From Desulfospira joergensenii DSM 10085 (GTDB lineage: Bacteria > Desulfobacterota > Desulfobacteria > Desulfobacterales > Desulfobacteraceae), in the NCBI RefSeq assembly GCF_000420085.1, contig NZ_ATUG01000002.1:1798001-1862000 (forward strand): a stretch of DNA of 64,000 nucleotides, given 5' to 3'. Both the position numbers and the translations under genes were made by a program. The notes under the pieces were generated by a model that saw only the letters and a program-made list of their open reading frames with translations, searched no databases and was not told the origin of the DNA. Numbering within the stretch: the first letter of the stretch is position 1; every line of letters begins with the position of its first letter. Shown here in pieces: positions 17,092 to 25,726 of this stretch.

Positions 17092-18225
17092 TCAGGGCGT
17101 CAGGCGCAGGAGCCGTCCTCCTTTTTTATCCTCCAGAACCCAAATAGCGCCGGTGGGCCCCTCCTCAACCTCACGGATACGTTTGTCCATGCCAAAGCGT
17201 TCGACTTCATGGGCATTATCCCCCTCAATCTCGATCCTTACCAGAGCCCTTGATCTAAGCCCGCCTAAAAAAGCGTTGCCCTGCCACTGAGGGAAGAGTG
17301 CTCCGTCATATATGATCAATCCGGATGGCGCCACGGTTGGAACCCAATATATCTCGGGCGCATTAAATTCAGGACGCGTGTCGTGGTCCGGAATGGGAAT
17401 CCCGGAATAATGATCCCCCCATGACACAAGGGGCCATCCAAAATTACCGCCTCCCCTGGTCAGGTTGAACTCATCCCCATGCCTGGGGCCCATTTCATGG
17501 GTCCAGAGCCGGCCCTGTTTGTCAAAAGCGATGCCAAGGAGGTTGCGGTGGCCTATTGACCAGAAGGTTTTGGCCAGTGCACCCTTATCCTGGAAAGGGT
17601 TATCGAGCGGAACGGAGCCGTCCTCATTCAGGCGGATAACCTTGCCTAAATTCTGATTCCAGCTTTGGGCCGGTTTTTGTTGTTGACGGTCGCCGGAAGT
17701 TATGAATAATTTTTTTTCGGGGCTGAAAGCCAAACGGTGTGAGTAATGCCCTCTGCCCTGAGTCTTGGGCTCTTGCCGCCAGATGACATCAACCTTTTCT
17801 ATTCTTGGTTCGGCAGAGCCCAAATGAAGTTTTGCCCTTACAACTACGGCTCCTCTTTTTCCCCATGTATCCTGTTCAGCATATGAGAGGTAGATCCAAT
17901 GATTGACCTTGTATTGAGGATGGAGAATAACGTCTCCCAAGCCTCCCTGACCGCCGTATGCAACCAATGGCACCCCTTTGACGGCCACCCTGGACAAGTC
18001 CCTTGGCCGGACAAGAAACAAAGTGCCGGGTTTTTCAGTGACCAACAGGTCTCCGTTGGGAAGAAAGGTCATCGCCCATGGTTCATTGAATTCTCCAAAA
18101 CTTGTAACAACAAAACTAGAACCAAGACTGCCTTGAATGACATTGTCAGTGGATTTGGATAAACCGCTGCCGGTAAGCAGGAAAAATAACGGAATTATAT
18201 GGCATATTATACGTAATAATTTCAT
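17092..18225 (-). CDS. PQQ-dependent sugar (glucose/sorbosone) dehydrogenase-like protein
   Basis: 377 residues with an N-terminal signal peptide ([18 protein letters not shown]). The remainder is the six-bladed beta-propeller of the Yli/GSDH family: [93 protein letters not shown] and [22 protein letters not shown]. Members oxidise sugars in the periplasm with PQQ and calcium, though several close relatives have no proven substrate. No PQQ synthesis genes are in the window. The gene appears monocistronic. Confidence 0.87.
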   Translation of the reverse strand: MKLLRIICHIIPLFFLLTGSGLSKSTDNVIQGSLGSSFVVTSFGEFNEPWAMTFLPNGDLLVTEKPGTLFLVRPRDLSRVAVKGVPLVAYGGQGGLGDVILHPQYKVNHWIYLSYAEQDTWGKRGAVVVRAKLHLGSAEPRIEKVDVIWRQEPKTQGRGHYSHRLAFSPEKKLFITSGDRQQQKPAQSWNQNLGKVIRLNEDGSVPLDNPFQDKGALAKTFWSIGHRNLLGIAFDKQGRLWTHEMGPRHGDEFNLTRGGGNFGWPLVSWGDHYSGIPIPDHDTRPEFNAPEIYWVPTVAPSGLIIYDGALFPQWQGNAFLGGLRSRALVRIEIEGDNAHEVERFGMDKRIREVEEGPTGAIWVLEDKKGGRLLRLTP

Positions 18226-18643
18226 AGTGTTCTCCGGACAAGGACTTTAGTTAGGAGCACGTTGAGTTTCAATATAGAGGATACAACGGGCATGTTTAAT
18301 GTCTTACTCTTATTAAAAAAATAATATAAGTGCCGGGTATTGAATATAACAATATGCCACAATGTGGCATGAGTCAATGTATGCAATGTCCGAATTTGCT
18401 GGATAAGATGTCAGGAGGGAGGTTTTAACTAGGCCATATTCATTGTTGATTTATGATATTATCCGCGACGATCAAATTTCCGGATACGGCGACAGCTGAT
18501 ACCGGTGCGCACCGGCATCAGCCCATTGAAACTTGAGGGGTGTATCACAATGAGTTATAGTTTTTCCATAAAAAAGCTATGCACGAAGCGGTTGAAAATT
18601 TAGAAAAAAGAAGAGCCGGTTTTGTTTGATCCGGAGGAATAAA
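18226..18643. other. Intergenic region upstream of the antitoxin-like gene
   Basis: About 420 bases with no complete gene. It contains a 28-bp near-perfect palindrome (18495-18522, listed separately). Near 18588-18630 is a short frame ending AVENLEKRRAGFV just before the HTH gene, which could be the tail of a lost upstream partner. The remainder is A+T-rich and likely holds the promoter of the minus-strand dehydrogenase gene. Confidence 0.5.
18495..18522. repeat. Near-perfect 28-bp palindrome
   Basis: The arms GCTGATACCGGTGC and GCACCGGCATCAGC pair at 13 of 14 positions each, with no loop, and the site is flanked by A+T-rich DNA. It has no T run, so it is not a typical terminator. It may be a binding site or a remnant of a mobile element. 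Confidence 0.6.
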
Positions 18644-18964
18644 ATGAGAGATTCAATTAAAAAAGCGATCGGTGATACTGTTCAGGGTATGATGAATTCA
18701 GGATTCAAAACCTCTCTTACGGAAAAAGAGCTTAATTCATTGGGCGTTACAATTCCTGAAGTACAACTTACAACACACCAGATAAAAGAAATAAGAGAAA
18801 ATTTAAAGTTGAGTCAAACAGTTTTTGCCAAATTATTAAACCTAAACCCATCTTCAATACGGCAGTGGGAACAAGGAAAAAGAAAGCCGGCCGGCTCGAC
18901 AAGGGTACTTCTTGATCTGCTTAGAAGATCTCCTCATATTCTAGACTACAGGCTTGAACTGTAA
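18644..18964 (+). CDS. HTH (Xre/HigA-like) antitoxin or regulator
   Basis: 106 residues counted from the ATG at 18644, which follows a GGAGG site. The C-terminal half is a Cro/C1-type helix-turn-helix (IKEIRENLKLSQTVFAKLLN, PSSIRQWEQGKRKP). The N-terminal half (MRDSIKKAIGDTVQGMMNSG) matches antitoxins paired with RelE/HigB-like toxins. No intact toxin gene lies next to it; only a short frame remnant is found upstream. Base composition here is more A+T-rich than the rest of the window, in line with acquired DNA. It could be a solitary antitoxin or a plain regulator. Confidence 0.75.
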   Translation: MRDSIKKAIGDTVQGMMNSGFKTSLTEKELNSLGVTIPEVQLTTHQIKEIRENLKLSQTVFAKLLNLNPSSIRQWEQGKRKPAGSTRVLLDLLRRSPHILDYRLEL

Positions 18965-19011
18965 AGTGCAGACAGATCCAGGTCTATGTTTGAACAACAA
19001 GAGCTCTGGTT

Positions 19012-19716
19012 ATGGAGGGCAGTAACCACATCAAAACGAATTCATCGGGGATAAAAATGGAATATGACGCTGAGCAGGTAACCCTGGGGATGATTCAAAA
19101 GCAAGCCGTCTTTAAGGGGAAGACCGTCCTTGAGATCGGTTGCGGCGACGGGAAAATATCGTCGCTTCTGGCAGATGATACAGAGCTGTACATCGGTATT
19201 GATCCGGATGAAAACACCATCCGGGAAGCCAAAGAAAATTATGATAACGTGGATTTCAGGATTGGGAATGGAGAATCCCTGGTGTTTGAAGATTCTCTTT
19301 TTGATCTTGTGCTCTTTACATTGTCACTGCATCATCAAAACAGCTCAGTCGCATTGAAAGAGGGGTACAGGGTTTTGAAAAATAATGGGAAACTTGTTGC
19401 TATCGAACCATCGGTAAAAGGTGAATTCCAGCAGTTTTTCCACCTTTTTGACGATGAAACCGGAAAAATACAAAAAGCATATCAAAGCATTATGGACAGT
19501 GCCTTTACACTGGAAAATAAAGGCTTTTTTGAAGCCATTGTTCGATTTGAAGGGAAAACAGATCTTTGTTGCTATGATTTTGACCGTGAAAGGGTTTCAC
19601 CTGGAGATGAGAATCGGATTATGAATAAATTAGAGCAATTGCAGCCGGGGGCCTCAAACCTTTCTCCCATTATCCTGAAAGAGATGCTTGATATTTATCT
19701 TATGGCCAAAGCGTAA
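19012..19716 (+). CDS. Class I SAM-dependent methyltransferase
   Basis: 234 residues. Motif I is VLEIGCGDGK (residues 39-48), followed by an acidic motif II (YIGIDPDENTI) and the post-I/IV region FDLVLFTLSLHHQ, all in the order of Rossmann methyltransferases of the UbiE/Methyltransf_11 type. The substrate cannot be named. The start at 19012 has only a weak ribosome-binding site; an ATG at 19057 would remove the first 15 residues, which look non-essential to the fold. The gene stands alone and is A+T-rich like the HTH gene before it. Confidence 0.83.
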   Translation: MEGSNHIKTNSSGIKMEYDAEQVTLGMIQKQAVFKGKTVLEIGCGDGKISSLLADDTELYIGIDPDENTIREAKENYDNVDFRIGNGESLVFEDSLFDLVLFTLSLHHQNSSVALKEGYRVLKNNGKLVAIEPSVKGEFQQFFHLFDDETGKIQKAYQSIMDSAFTLENKGFFEAIVRFEGKTDLCCYDFDRERVSPGDENRIMNKLEQLQPGASNLSPIILKEMLDIYLMAKA

Positions 19717-19838
19717 AAAGAAAGAGGGTTGCATTTGACCTTTATAGACCCCTATAGAATCAAAGCGGATTTTCTGAATTTCAGGCCAGGCACCAATAAG
19801 AGGAACAGCGCCTGGTGACCCGGAATAGGATTCTTTTT

Positions 19839-20507
19839 TTACCGGCCTGCCCTGAGCTTCATCTGAATGGCATTTGATCCGCAGGTCGTGGCACACAAAC
19901 CGCATCCAAAACATTTACCCTGATGGAATACCAGGGATCCCGATTCCCAGCTCTGGGCGCCAAAAATGCACCGTTCCGCGCAAACCCCACACTGGACGCA
20001 TGCGTCCGTGTCCACCACGGCGACATAATCCGCCTGGGCAATCAGATCGGGCCGCCCGAGACTCTTCATAAACTGAACATCATGACAACAGCATTCGCAG
20101 CAACTGCAGAGCGCATACACATGCTGCTCAGGATTATAGATCGTCAAATGGATAAGTCCATGCGCATTGGCCAGTTTCAGCACCTCCACCGCCTCCTGCA
20201 GATCGACGTGGCGGGCCTCACCTTTTTCCACTTTTTTGTCTGCCACATCGTTGGTATAAAAACAGACCTCCAGAGGATTGTCGCATTGTTTATGCTTTGT
20301 TCTGCACAAACAGTTTGCCAGCGCGAAGGATCGCGAATTCCGCAGGATCTCAAGCACCTTTTGCGTCGGCAATACCCATTGCAAAAACTCCAGAGACTGT
20401 TGCACCGGAATCACCTTTGATGAGCACGGAATCTTCCCCTCCTTTACCCATCCATCAAACATATGCATCCTTTTTTCAAGCTCTTCATCCTGGTTTTCTT
20501 TTTTCAT
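19839..20507 (-). CDS. 4Fe-4S ferredoxin-type protein with additional cysteine clusters
   Basis: 222 residues counted from the ATG at 20507. The C-terminus has two ferredoxin motifs: CVQCGVCAERCIFGA and CFGCGLCATTCGSNAI, where the usual Pro after the last Cys is Phe or replaced by Gly-Ser. Earlier are two unusual cysteine groups (CLCRTKHKQCDNPLEVC and CSCCECCCHDVQ) that may bind more metal. It is a predicted cytoplasmic electron carrier. It diverges from a TetR gene with a shared palindromic control region at 20577-20600, so it is probably that regulator's target. Confidence 0.82.
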   Translation of the reverse strand: MKKENQDEELEKRMHMFDGWVKEGKIPCSSKVIPVQQSLEFLQWVLPTQKVLEILRNSRSFALANCLCRTKHKQCDNPLEVCFYTNDVADKKVEKGEARHVDLQEAVEVLKLANAHGLIHLTIYNPEQHVYALCSCCECCCHDVQFMKSLGRPDLIAQADYVAVVDTDACVQCGVCAERCIFGAQSWESGSLVFHQGKCFGCGLCATTCGSNAIQMKLRAGR

Positions 20508-20576
20508 ACCGCACCCCGCTATGGTTTGATGCTCCTGAATTGATCTTGACCTCAAGGTAAATTCGAATCAGAATAA

Positions 20577-20600
20577 AGTACACTCACTTGTCAGTATACT
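20577..20600. promoter_or_regulatory. Imperfect palindrome, candidate TetR operator
   Basis: An inverted repeat with arms AGTACACT and AGTATACT (18 of 24 bases symmetric) lies between the divergent ferredoxin and TetR genes, 17 bases before the TetR start. The position suits repression of one or both genes. Confidence 0.5.
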
Positions 20601-20617
20601 TATGGAGGAGGAATCAC

Positions 20618-21199
20618 ATGCGCAGGAAATCTGCAGAAACGCGGCAGGAAATCATTGATGCGGCCTATACCCTTTTTTATCAGAAAGGCTTTATGCGTAC
20701 CGGTGTTGATGCCATTGCCAATGCCGCAGGCATTACCAAAAGAACACTATATCAGCACTTTGGCAGTAAAGATGAATTGATCGGAGCGGTGCTGGAACAT
20801 CAGCATCAGATCGCCCTCGAACGTATCCGGAGGTGGGCCGATTATATGACCGGGACCCCGGCTCAAATGGTGATGGCGCTTTTTGAGAAACTCGTCCAAT
20901 GGGCGGCTGAAACCGAGTGGCAGGGATCCGGCTTTACCCGGGCGGCTATGGAATTTGCCGATCTGCCGGGGCATCCGGCCAGAAAAGCAGCGCGTCGGCA
21001 AAAGCAAGAGATCGAAATGGTTCTGACAAAAAAATTTAACGGACAGGGTTTTGATGATGCTGAAAAATTGGTGCGCGAAGTCCTGTTGCTGATCGAAGGG
21101 TGTCAGTCCCTTGCATTGATTCATGAGGATTTGGACTATATTGATGCTGCCCGCCATGCCGCCCTGATCCTGGTCCGGAACTATCAATCAGATATCTAG
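20618..21199 (+). CDS. TetR/AcrR-family transcriptional regulator
   Basis: 193 residues counted from the ATG at 20618, preceded by GGAGGAG. The earlier in-frame start at 20588 is disfavoured. The N-terminal DNA-binding domain is clear (RQEIIDAAYTLFYQKGFMRTGVDAIANAAGITKRTLYQHFGSKDELI). The C-terminal helices (EKLVREVLLLIEGCQSLALIH) form a typical ligand and dimer domain. It diverges from the ferredoxin gene and probably regulates it and itself through the palindrome between them. The ligand is unknown. Confidence 0.88.
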   Translation: MRRKSAETRQEIIDAAYTLFYQKGFMRTGVDAIANAAGITKRTLYQHFGSKDELIGAVLEHQHQIALERIRRWADYMTGTPAQMVMALFEKLVQWAAETEWQGSGFTRAAMEFADLPGHPARKAARRQKQEIEMVLTKKFNGQGFDDAEKLVREVLLLIEGCQSLALIHEDLDYIDAARHAALILVRNYQSDI

Positions 21200-21437
21200 C
21201 TGCACACCGACGCAGCCGCGATCCTTTAGGAGGTGCCATAGGGCCCTGTATGGTGAAATAAAGCTAAACTTGATTAAATATCATTATTCTGTTTTCCCCT
21301 GCCAGGGTTGGAATCAGCCCGGGGTTCAAGCCCCCCATGGATTTGCCCTGTTTCCGCCGGATTGGCACGGATGTTGTAACCCTTGTTCGCTGTTGACACT
21401 TGAGCTCCTAATGCGCAGATGAGGAAAGAGAGGAATA

Positions 21438-21836
21438 ATGGAATACATTTCAAAAGAGCTGAAAAGAGAAATTGCACGGTCCAGACCCACCCTTTATAAA
21501 CACAGACGAAAAAGCAAAGTGATGGTGATCGATAATTACGGAGAAATGAAATCCGGTTCCTATCTTCGGATTCTGACCTATTTTTTCTCCACAGTCACCC
21601 TGGTTTTCGGGCTTTCCATAGCCGGATTTTATCCGCTTTACAATCATCAGGCCCGGTCCTTTGATGAGCTGACCCAAAAGGTGACTATCCTGGAGCAAAA
21701 GACAAAGAATCTGGCCCAGGAAAAAAATATCTATATGGCCAGGCTGGTGATATCTAACCCAAAGAAGATTGCCCCGAGGGTTGTGGATGTGCCAAAGGCA
21801 AAGCGACCTGCCAAAGTCAAAGAAAAGAAATCTTAA
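21438..21836 (+). CDS. Small single-pass membrane protein of unknown function
   Basis: 132 residues with a basic N-terminus (RPTLYKHRRKSK), one membrane segment (YLRILTYFFSTVTLVFGLSIAGFY, about residues 43-66), then a coiled-coil-like helix (SFDELTQKVTILEQKTKNLAQEKNI) and a lysine/proline-rich tail. A good ribosome-binding site (GAGGAAAGAGAGGA) precedes the ATG. The layout suggests a cytoplasmic basic head and an external coiled coil. I recognise no family. It lies alone, upstream of a hairpin that ends the convergent gene. Confidence 0.6.
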   Translation: MEYISKELKREIARSRPTLYKHRRKSKVMVIDNYGEMKSGSYLRILTYFFSTVTLVFGLSIAGFYPLYNHQARSFDELTQKVTILEQKTKNLAQEKNIYMARLVISNPKKIAPRVVDVPKAKRPAKVKEKKS

Positions 21837-21866
21837 ATCAAGATGCTTGAAATTGTTTTTTTTTAA

Positions 21867-21895
21867 AAGGGGTCTGCTGCAAAGGCAGGCCCCTT
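21867..21895 (-). terminator. Rho-independent terminator of the PLP-lyase gene
   Basis: An 11-bp stem (AAGGGGTCTGC with GCAGGCCCCTT, one G-T pair) and a 7-base loop, followed on the minus strand by a T run. It lies about 65 bases past the stop of the minus-strand lyase gene. Confidence 0.8.
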
Positions 21896-21960
21896 CTGGG
21901 TTTGCCGGCAGTGGATCTACAGCAGTTCGTTAAAATCATCCCGTCTTGTTCTTTCCCCTA

Positions 21961-23181
21961 TCAGACAGACAATACCTTTTTCACAGCCCGTTTCATCTGG
22001 TCCAGGCGGGTCCTAAGATCTCCTGTATATCCGAGGGCGATGCGCAGCAGCCCGGGAGACAATCCCATTTTCTGCTGGTCCTCAATATCGATTTCAGAGG
22101 AAGTGGAGGAGCCGGAGCAGCTGATCAGGGTATCGAAATATCCCAGGGAAACGGCAATCATGCCAAAAGACTCTTCATTCTGAAGGACCTCCATGAGTTC
22201 TTCGGCCTTTTCCCGGGAACCGCAGTCCAGGGCCAGGATGCCGCCGAGGCCGTATCCTTCATTGCCCAAGTTTGTGGACAGCTCAAACTGGGGATGGTCC
22301 GGCAGACCAGGATAGGTGACCTTTACCTTCATCTCTTTTAGCATTTCAGCCATGGCAATTCCTCTCCGGCTGTGCTCCCGCATCCGGATGGGCAGATGGG
22401 GGATTCTCTGTGCCACGTCAAAGGCCACCCGGGGATCCATGGTGGGCCCCAGCAGCATGACCCGGCCGGTATGCAGATCCATCAGCTCCTGGATAAAGGA
22501 TCTGTCTCCGCAGATGGCCCCGGCAATGAGGTCGCTGGCACCGTTGATGTACTTGGTCAGGGAATAAACCACCACATCGGCTCCCAGCGCCTTTGGGGTA
22601 AAAATCAAGGGGGAAAAGGTATTGTCCACCACCAGCTTGATACCCTGTTTGTGGGCTTCATCGGCCAGGGCCGGGATATCGGCGATGGAGAGAGTCGGGT
22701 TGCCCATGGTTTCCGTGTAAATGATTTTGGTCTTATCGGTGATGGCCTCTTTGACCGCTCCAGGATCCGTGATGTCCACAAAGGTGGTCCGGATGTCCAT
22801 CTGGGGCAAGAGGGATTCCAGCAGAGCATGGGTTCCACCGTAAATCCCCTGGCTGGCCACGATATGGTCTTTGCTTTTGCAGATCTGCAGGATGGCGCAG
22901 GAGATGGCGGACATGCCGCTGGCCGTGCAGATGGCCGCCTCGGTTCCTTCCATGGCGGCCAGGTACCGGGAGAGTACGTCCACCGTGGGGTTGAAGTGGC
23001 GGCTGTAGAGAAAACATCCGCCCTGTTCCGGTCCTTTGAGACCGCTGAAAATTTCCGGCATGGTCCGGGGATGCATGACGGTAAATGTGGCCGAGCGTGA
23101 GATGGACGGAGCCACGCCTCCGTGCTCTCCGAATTCCCTGCGTGCTTTGAGCAATGCCTGTTCCGGATTATAAGATTTCAT
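21961..23181 (-). CDS. Cys/Met-metabolism PLP-dependent lyase (methionine gamma-lyase/cystathionine gamma-synthase family)
   Basis: 406 residues of the Cys/Met metabolism PLP family. Visible features are YSRHFNPTVDVLSRYLAAMEGTEAAICTASGMSAIS (phosphate-binding region), IYTETMGNPTLSIADI, VVDNTFSPLIFTPKALGADVVVYSLTKYINGASDLIAG with the Schiff-base Lys in SLTKY, and a C-terminal substrate-binding Arg region (LLRIALGYTGDL). It would cleave or replace the gamma-substituent of a sulfur amino acid. It diverges from an Lrp-type regulator gene, a common arrangement for methionine gamma-lyase, so degradation of methionine rather than synthesis of cystathionine is favoured. Confidence 0.87.
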   Translation of the reverse strand: MKSYNPEQALLKARREFGEHGGVAPSISRSATFTVMHPRTMPEIFSGLKGPEQGGCFLYSRHFNPTVDVLSRYLAAMEGTEAAICTASGMSAISCAILQICKSKDHIVASQGIYGGTHALLESLLPQMDIRTTFVDITDPGAVKEAITDKTKIIYTETMGNPTLSIADIPALADEAHKQGIKLVVDNTFSPLIFTPKALGADVVVYSLTKYINGASDLIAGAICGDRSFIQELMDLHTGRVMLLGPTMDPRVAFDVAQRIPHLPIRMREHSRRGIAMAEMLKEMKVKVTYPGLPDHPQFELSTNLGNEGYGLGGILALDCGSREKAEELMEVLQNEESFGMIAVSLGYFDTLISCSGSSTSSEIDIEDQQKMGLSPGLLRIALGYTGDLRTRLDQMKRAVKKVLSV

Positions 23182-23318
23182 GGCAAACCTCCTTTGAATT
23201 TTATGTTCTCCATAATGAAAACTTACCAGAAACGAAGTGAAATGTCCTTGCTTTCTGGTCTGAATTTTGAATAAATTATAGAGGATTATTTCAAAAATAA
23301 TAAATCGGGAGAAAGAAT

Positions 23319-23819
23319 TTGCCGGATTATACGCTTGATAAGACGGATATTGCCATGCTCGATCTGCTGCAAAAAGAGGGGCGGATGTCCAATGTAAAAC
23401 TGGCGGAAAAACTGAATCTGAGTGAAACCCCCTGCTGGCGCCGCCAGAAACGCCTGGAGGAAGCCGGTCTTATTAAAGGATATCAGGCAGACCTTGATCC
23501 CCGGCTCCTGGGTTTCGGGGTGCTGGCCTTTGTCCAGATCTGCTTTTCCATCCATACGGATGATTCCCTGGCGCAGTTTGAAAAGGCGATCCAGGAAATT
23601 CCCCAGGTTCTTTTCTGTCACAATATCTCTGGGGAAGCCGATTATCTGCTCCAGATCGTATCGGAAAGCCTGGAATCCTATGAAAAATTATCCCGAAACG
23701 TCATCCGGAGACTTCCCGGAGTGACTTCCATAAAGACAAGTTTTTCCCTGAGAGAGGTAAAGGCCACCCAGAATCTGCCCATAATTGACCATGGCCCCTC
23801 CGGGGAGAAATTCATTTGA
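23319..23819 (+). CDS. Lrp/AsnC-family transcriptional regulator
   Basis: 166 residues from a TTG at 23319 preceded by GGGAGAAAG. The N-terminal winged helix-turn-helix (LDLLQKEGRMSNVKLAEKLNLSETPCWRRQKRLEEAGLIKGYQADLDP) and the C-terminal RAM domain (VLFCHNISGEADYLLQIV, LPGVTSIKTSFSLREVK) are both complete. The family forms octamers that sense amino acids. It diverges from the PLP lyase with 137 bases between starts, and likely activates it in the presence of methionine or a similar amino acid. Confidence 0.9.
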   Translation: MPDYTLDKTDIAMLDLLQKEGRMSNVKLAEKLNLSETPCWRRQKRLEEAGLIKGYQADLDPRLLGFGVLAFVQICFSIHTDDSLAQFEKAIQEIPQVLFCHNISGEADYLLQIVSESLESYEKLSRNVIRRLPGVTSIKTSFSLREVKATQNLPIIDHGPSGEKFI

Positions 23820-23918
23820 GGGCATTCCTGCCTTGTAACAACCGGCAAATCAAGAAACCGGCACCCCTTCCGACAAGAGCAATTTAGTCTATAATTAGAA
23901 AGAATTTTCATTTTTGGC

Positions 23919-23975
23919 TTGACTTTATATATTTATAACATACAATACATTCATTACGTTCAGTATGTACTGAAC
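23919..23975 (+). promoter_or_regulatory. Promoter and palindromic operator of the GbsR/MarR gene
   Basis: A -35 box TTGACT (23919-23924) and -10 box TACAAT (23941-23946) are 16 bases apart. Just downstream, at the expected transcription start, is an inverted repeat GTTCAGTA-TG-TACTGAAC (23958-23975) with eight perfect base pairs per arm. This placement suits autorepression by the first gene. Confidence 0.7.
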
Positions 23976-23998
23976 AAAATAAAACTCAGGAGGTCGGT

Positions 23999-24529
23999 AT
24001 GAAAAAAGACATTGAAGATATCCGGAATGAACTCATTCATCTGATTGGGGAAAAGGCCGAGCGGTTTGGCTTTTCACGTATTGCCGGACAATTGGAGGGC
24101 CTGCTCCTCTTTTCAAAGTATCCCATGAGCCTGGATGAAATGGCCCAGAGGCTGGAGGTATCCAAAGCCTCGGTATCCACCAATATCCGGATTCTGGAGC
24201 AGTGGAAAATTGTCAAAAAAGTCTATCATAAGGGGGAGCGCAAAAATTTTTATGCCATCCGCGGAAGCATATGGGAGATTGAAACGGAAATCATGTCCAC
24301 CGTAGCCAAAGACGAGATTGACCGGGTGAAACGAATTTTGTCCAACAGCAGCAATGATTTGAACAGGCTCCAGGGCGGCACCGAACAGGAATCAAAAGAA
24401 ATTTCATTTCTTAATGAGCGATTTGCCGAAATTGATGAGTATATTGAATCCATGGAATACCTTCTCAATTTATTTTTAAAACAAGGGGAAATCTCACCCG
24501 CTGTGGTGAAAAAGATAACCATTTCATAA
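23999..24529 (+). CDS. GbsR/MarR-family transcriptional regulator
   Basis: 176 residues of the GbsR type. The winged helix is in LLLFSKYPMSLDEMAQRLEVSKASVSTNIRILEQWKIVKKVYHKGERKNFYAI. A long C-terminal helix follows (ERFAEIDEYIESMEYLLNLFLKQ). AGGAGG lies seven bases before the ATG. It is the first gene of a three-gene unit with an ArsA-like ATPase and a small membrane protein. The palindrome at 23958-23975 is its probable own operator. GbsR relatives often respond to osmotic or choline-type signals, but none is indicated here. Confidence 0.85.
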   Translation: MKKDIEDIRNELIHLIGEKAERFGFSRIAGQLEGLLLFSKYPMSLDEMAQRLEVSKASVSTNIRILEQWKIVKKVYHKGERKNFYAIRGSIWEIETEIMSTVAKDEIDRVKRILSNSSNDLNRLQGGTEQESKEISFLNERFAEIDEYIESMEYLLNLFLKQGEISPAVVKKITIS

Positions 24530-24538
24530 GGGGAGCCC

Positions 24539-25726
24539 ATGCGGACCATTTTATTTATCGGCAAGGGTGGCGTGGGCAAATCGACCAATGCCTGCGCCAC
24601 GGCCGCCCTGGCAGCCGCCGGCGGCAGGAAAACCCTCCTGGTCAGTTCCGACCTGGCCCACAATCTGTTCGACATCCTTGACGTTCAAGGAAGACCCGGT
24701 CTGGTCAAGGCCTCTGACCACTTAACCCTATTGGAGGTGGATATTCTCCTTGAAATCAAGGAGAACTGGGATTCGATTCAGCAATATCTGGCTGATTTTT
24801 TATCCTACCTGAATATGGATCGAATGATTGCCGAAGAGATTTCTCTCATCCCGGGCATGGATGCCCTTTTCCTGCTCACCCGGATCTTAAGGGAAATCGA
24901 AAGCAGCAATTACGATGTGGTGGTTATTGACTGCGCCCCCACGGCAGGCACCCTCCGTCTTCTCTCCCTGACCGATTCATCCAGCAATAAATTAAACCAG
25001 ATCATCAGCGTGGAACGCAGCATCTTAAAACTGGTCCGCCCCTTTGGGCGGCATATCAAAGGGATCAAACAGATTCTGCCCGAGGATGATCTCTATATTA
25101 CCTTTGGCCGGGTCATTGAGGATATCGGCCGGTTGGGCGACATCCTGCGCGACCCCGGACAATCCTCCATCCGTCTGGTTCTCAACCCGGATAAGATCGC
25201 CATTGCCGAGTCCAAAAGAGCCTTTACCTATTTTGCCCTGTTCGGATTTCCCGTGGATGCGGTCATGGTGAACAAGCTGCTTCCCGAAGAACTCAATCAG
25301 GGGTATTTTAAAAATTGGTTTCAGCTCCAGCATGAGCAGATGGGGGTTCTGGAGAAATCCTTTCTCAACACCCGGATTCTGCCCATTGCCCACTATAGCC
25401 AGGAACCCATCGGTTTGGCCCGGCTCGAGGAAATGGCCCGGGATGTATACGGGGACCTTGACCCCTGTGATGTGCTTTCCGATGTAAATACCATTGGTTT
25501 TGAAAAGCAGGACAACCAGGTTATTTTGTCCATGCTTCTGCCCAACCTGGATAAATCCATGCTCGATATCGGCCGGAAAGATGGGGATCTGCTGATTACA
25601 GCAGGGACTTATTTACGGATATTGACCCTGCCGGATTCCCTGACAAAGGATGAAGTCACCAGCGCCGAATACAAGGGAGACACCCTTAGAGTGACCTTTA
25701 CAAAAAAGGAAAACCACCCGACATGA
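24539..25726 (+). CDS. ArsA/GET3-like ATPase, single-domain
   Basis: 395 residues with one ATPase domain. The deviant P-loop is GKGGVGKST (residues 8-16), switch I reads SSDLAHNLFD where ArsA has STDPAHSL, and switch II reads DCAPTAGTLRLL. The C-terminal ~80 residues form a beta-rich part (LLITAGTYLRILTLP) seen in bacterial ArsA-like proteins. No arsenical pump, arsenate reductase or tail-anchored protein gene lies nearby, so arsenic resistance is unlikely. Its partner is the overlapping downstream membrane protein. It might insert or energise that protein, but this is inference. Confidence 0.82.
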   Translation: MRTILFIGKGGVGKSTNACATAALAAAGGRKTLLVSSDLAHNLFDILDVQGRPGLVKASDHLTLLEVDILLEIKENWDSIQQYLADFLSYLNMDRMIAEEISLIPGMDALFLLTRILREIESSNYDVVVIDCAPTAGTLRLLSLTDSSSNKLNQIISVERSILKLVRPFGRHIKGIKQILPEDDLYITFGRVIEDIGRLGDILRDPGQSSIRLVLNPDKIAIAESKRAFTYFALFGFPVDAVMVNKLLPEELNQGYFKNWFQLQHEQMGVLEKSFLNTRILPIAHYSQEPIGLARLEEMARDVYGDLDPCDVLSDVNTIGFEKQDNQVILSMLLPNLDKSMLDIGRKDGDLLITAGTYLRILTLPDSLTKDEVTSAEYKGDTLRVTFTKKENHPT

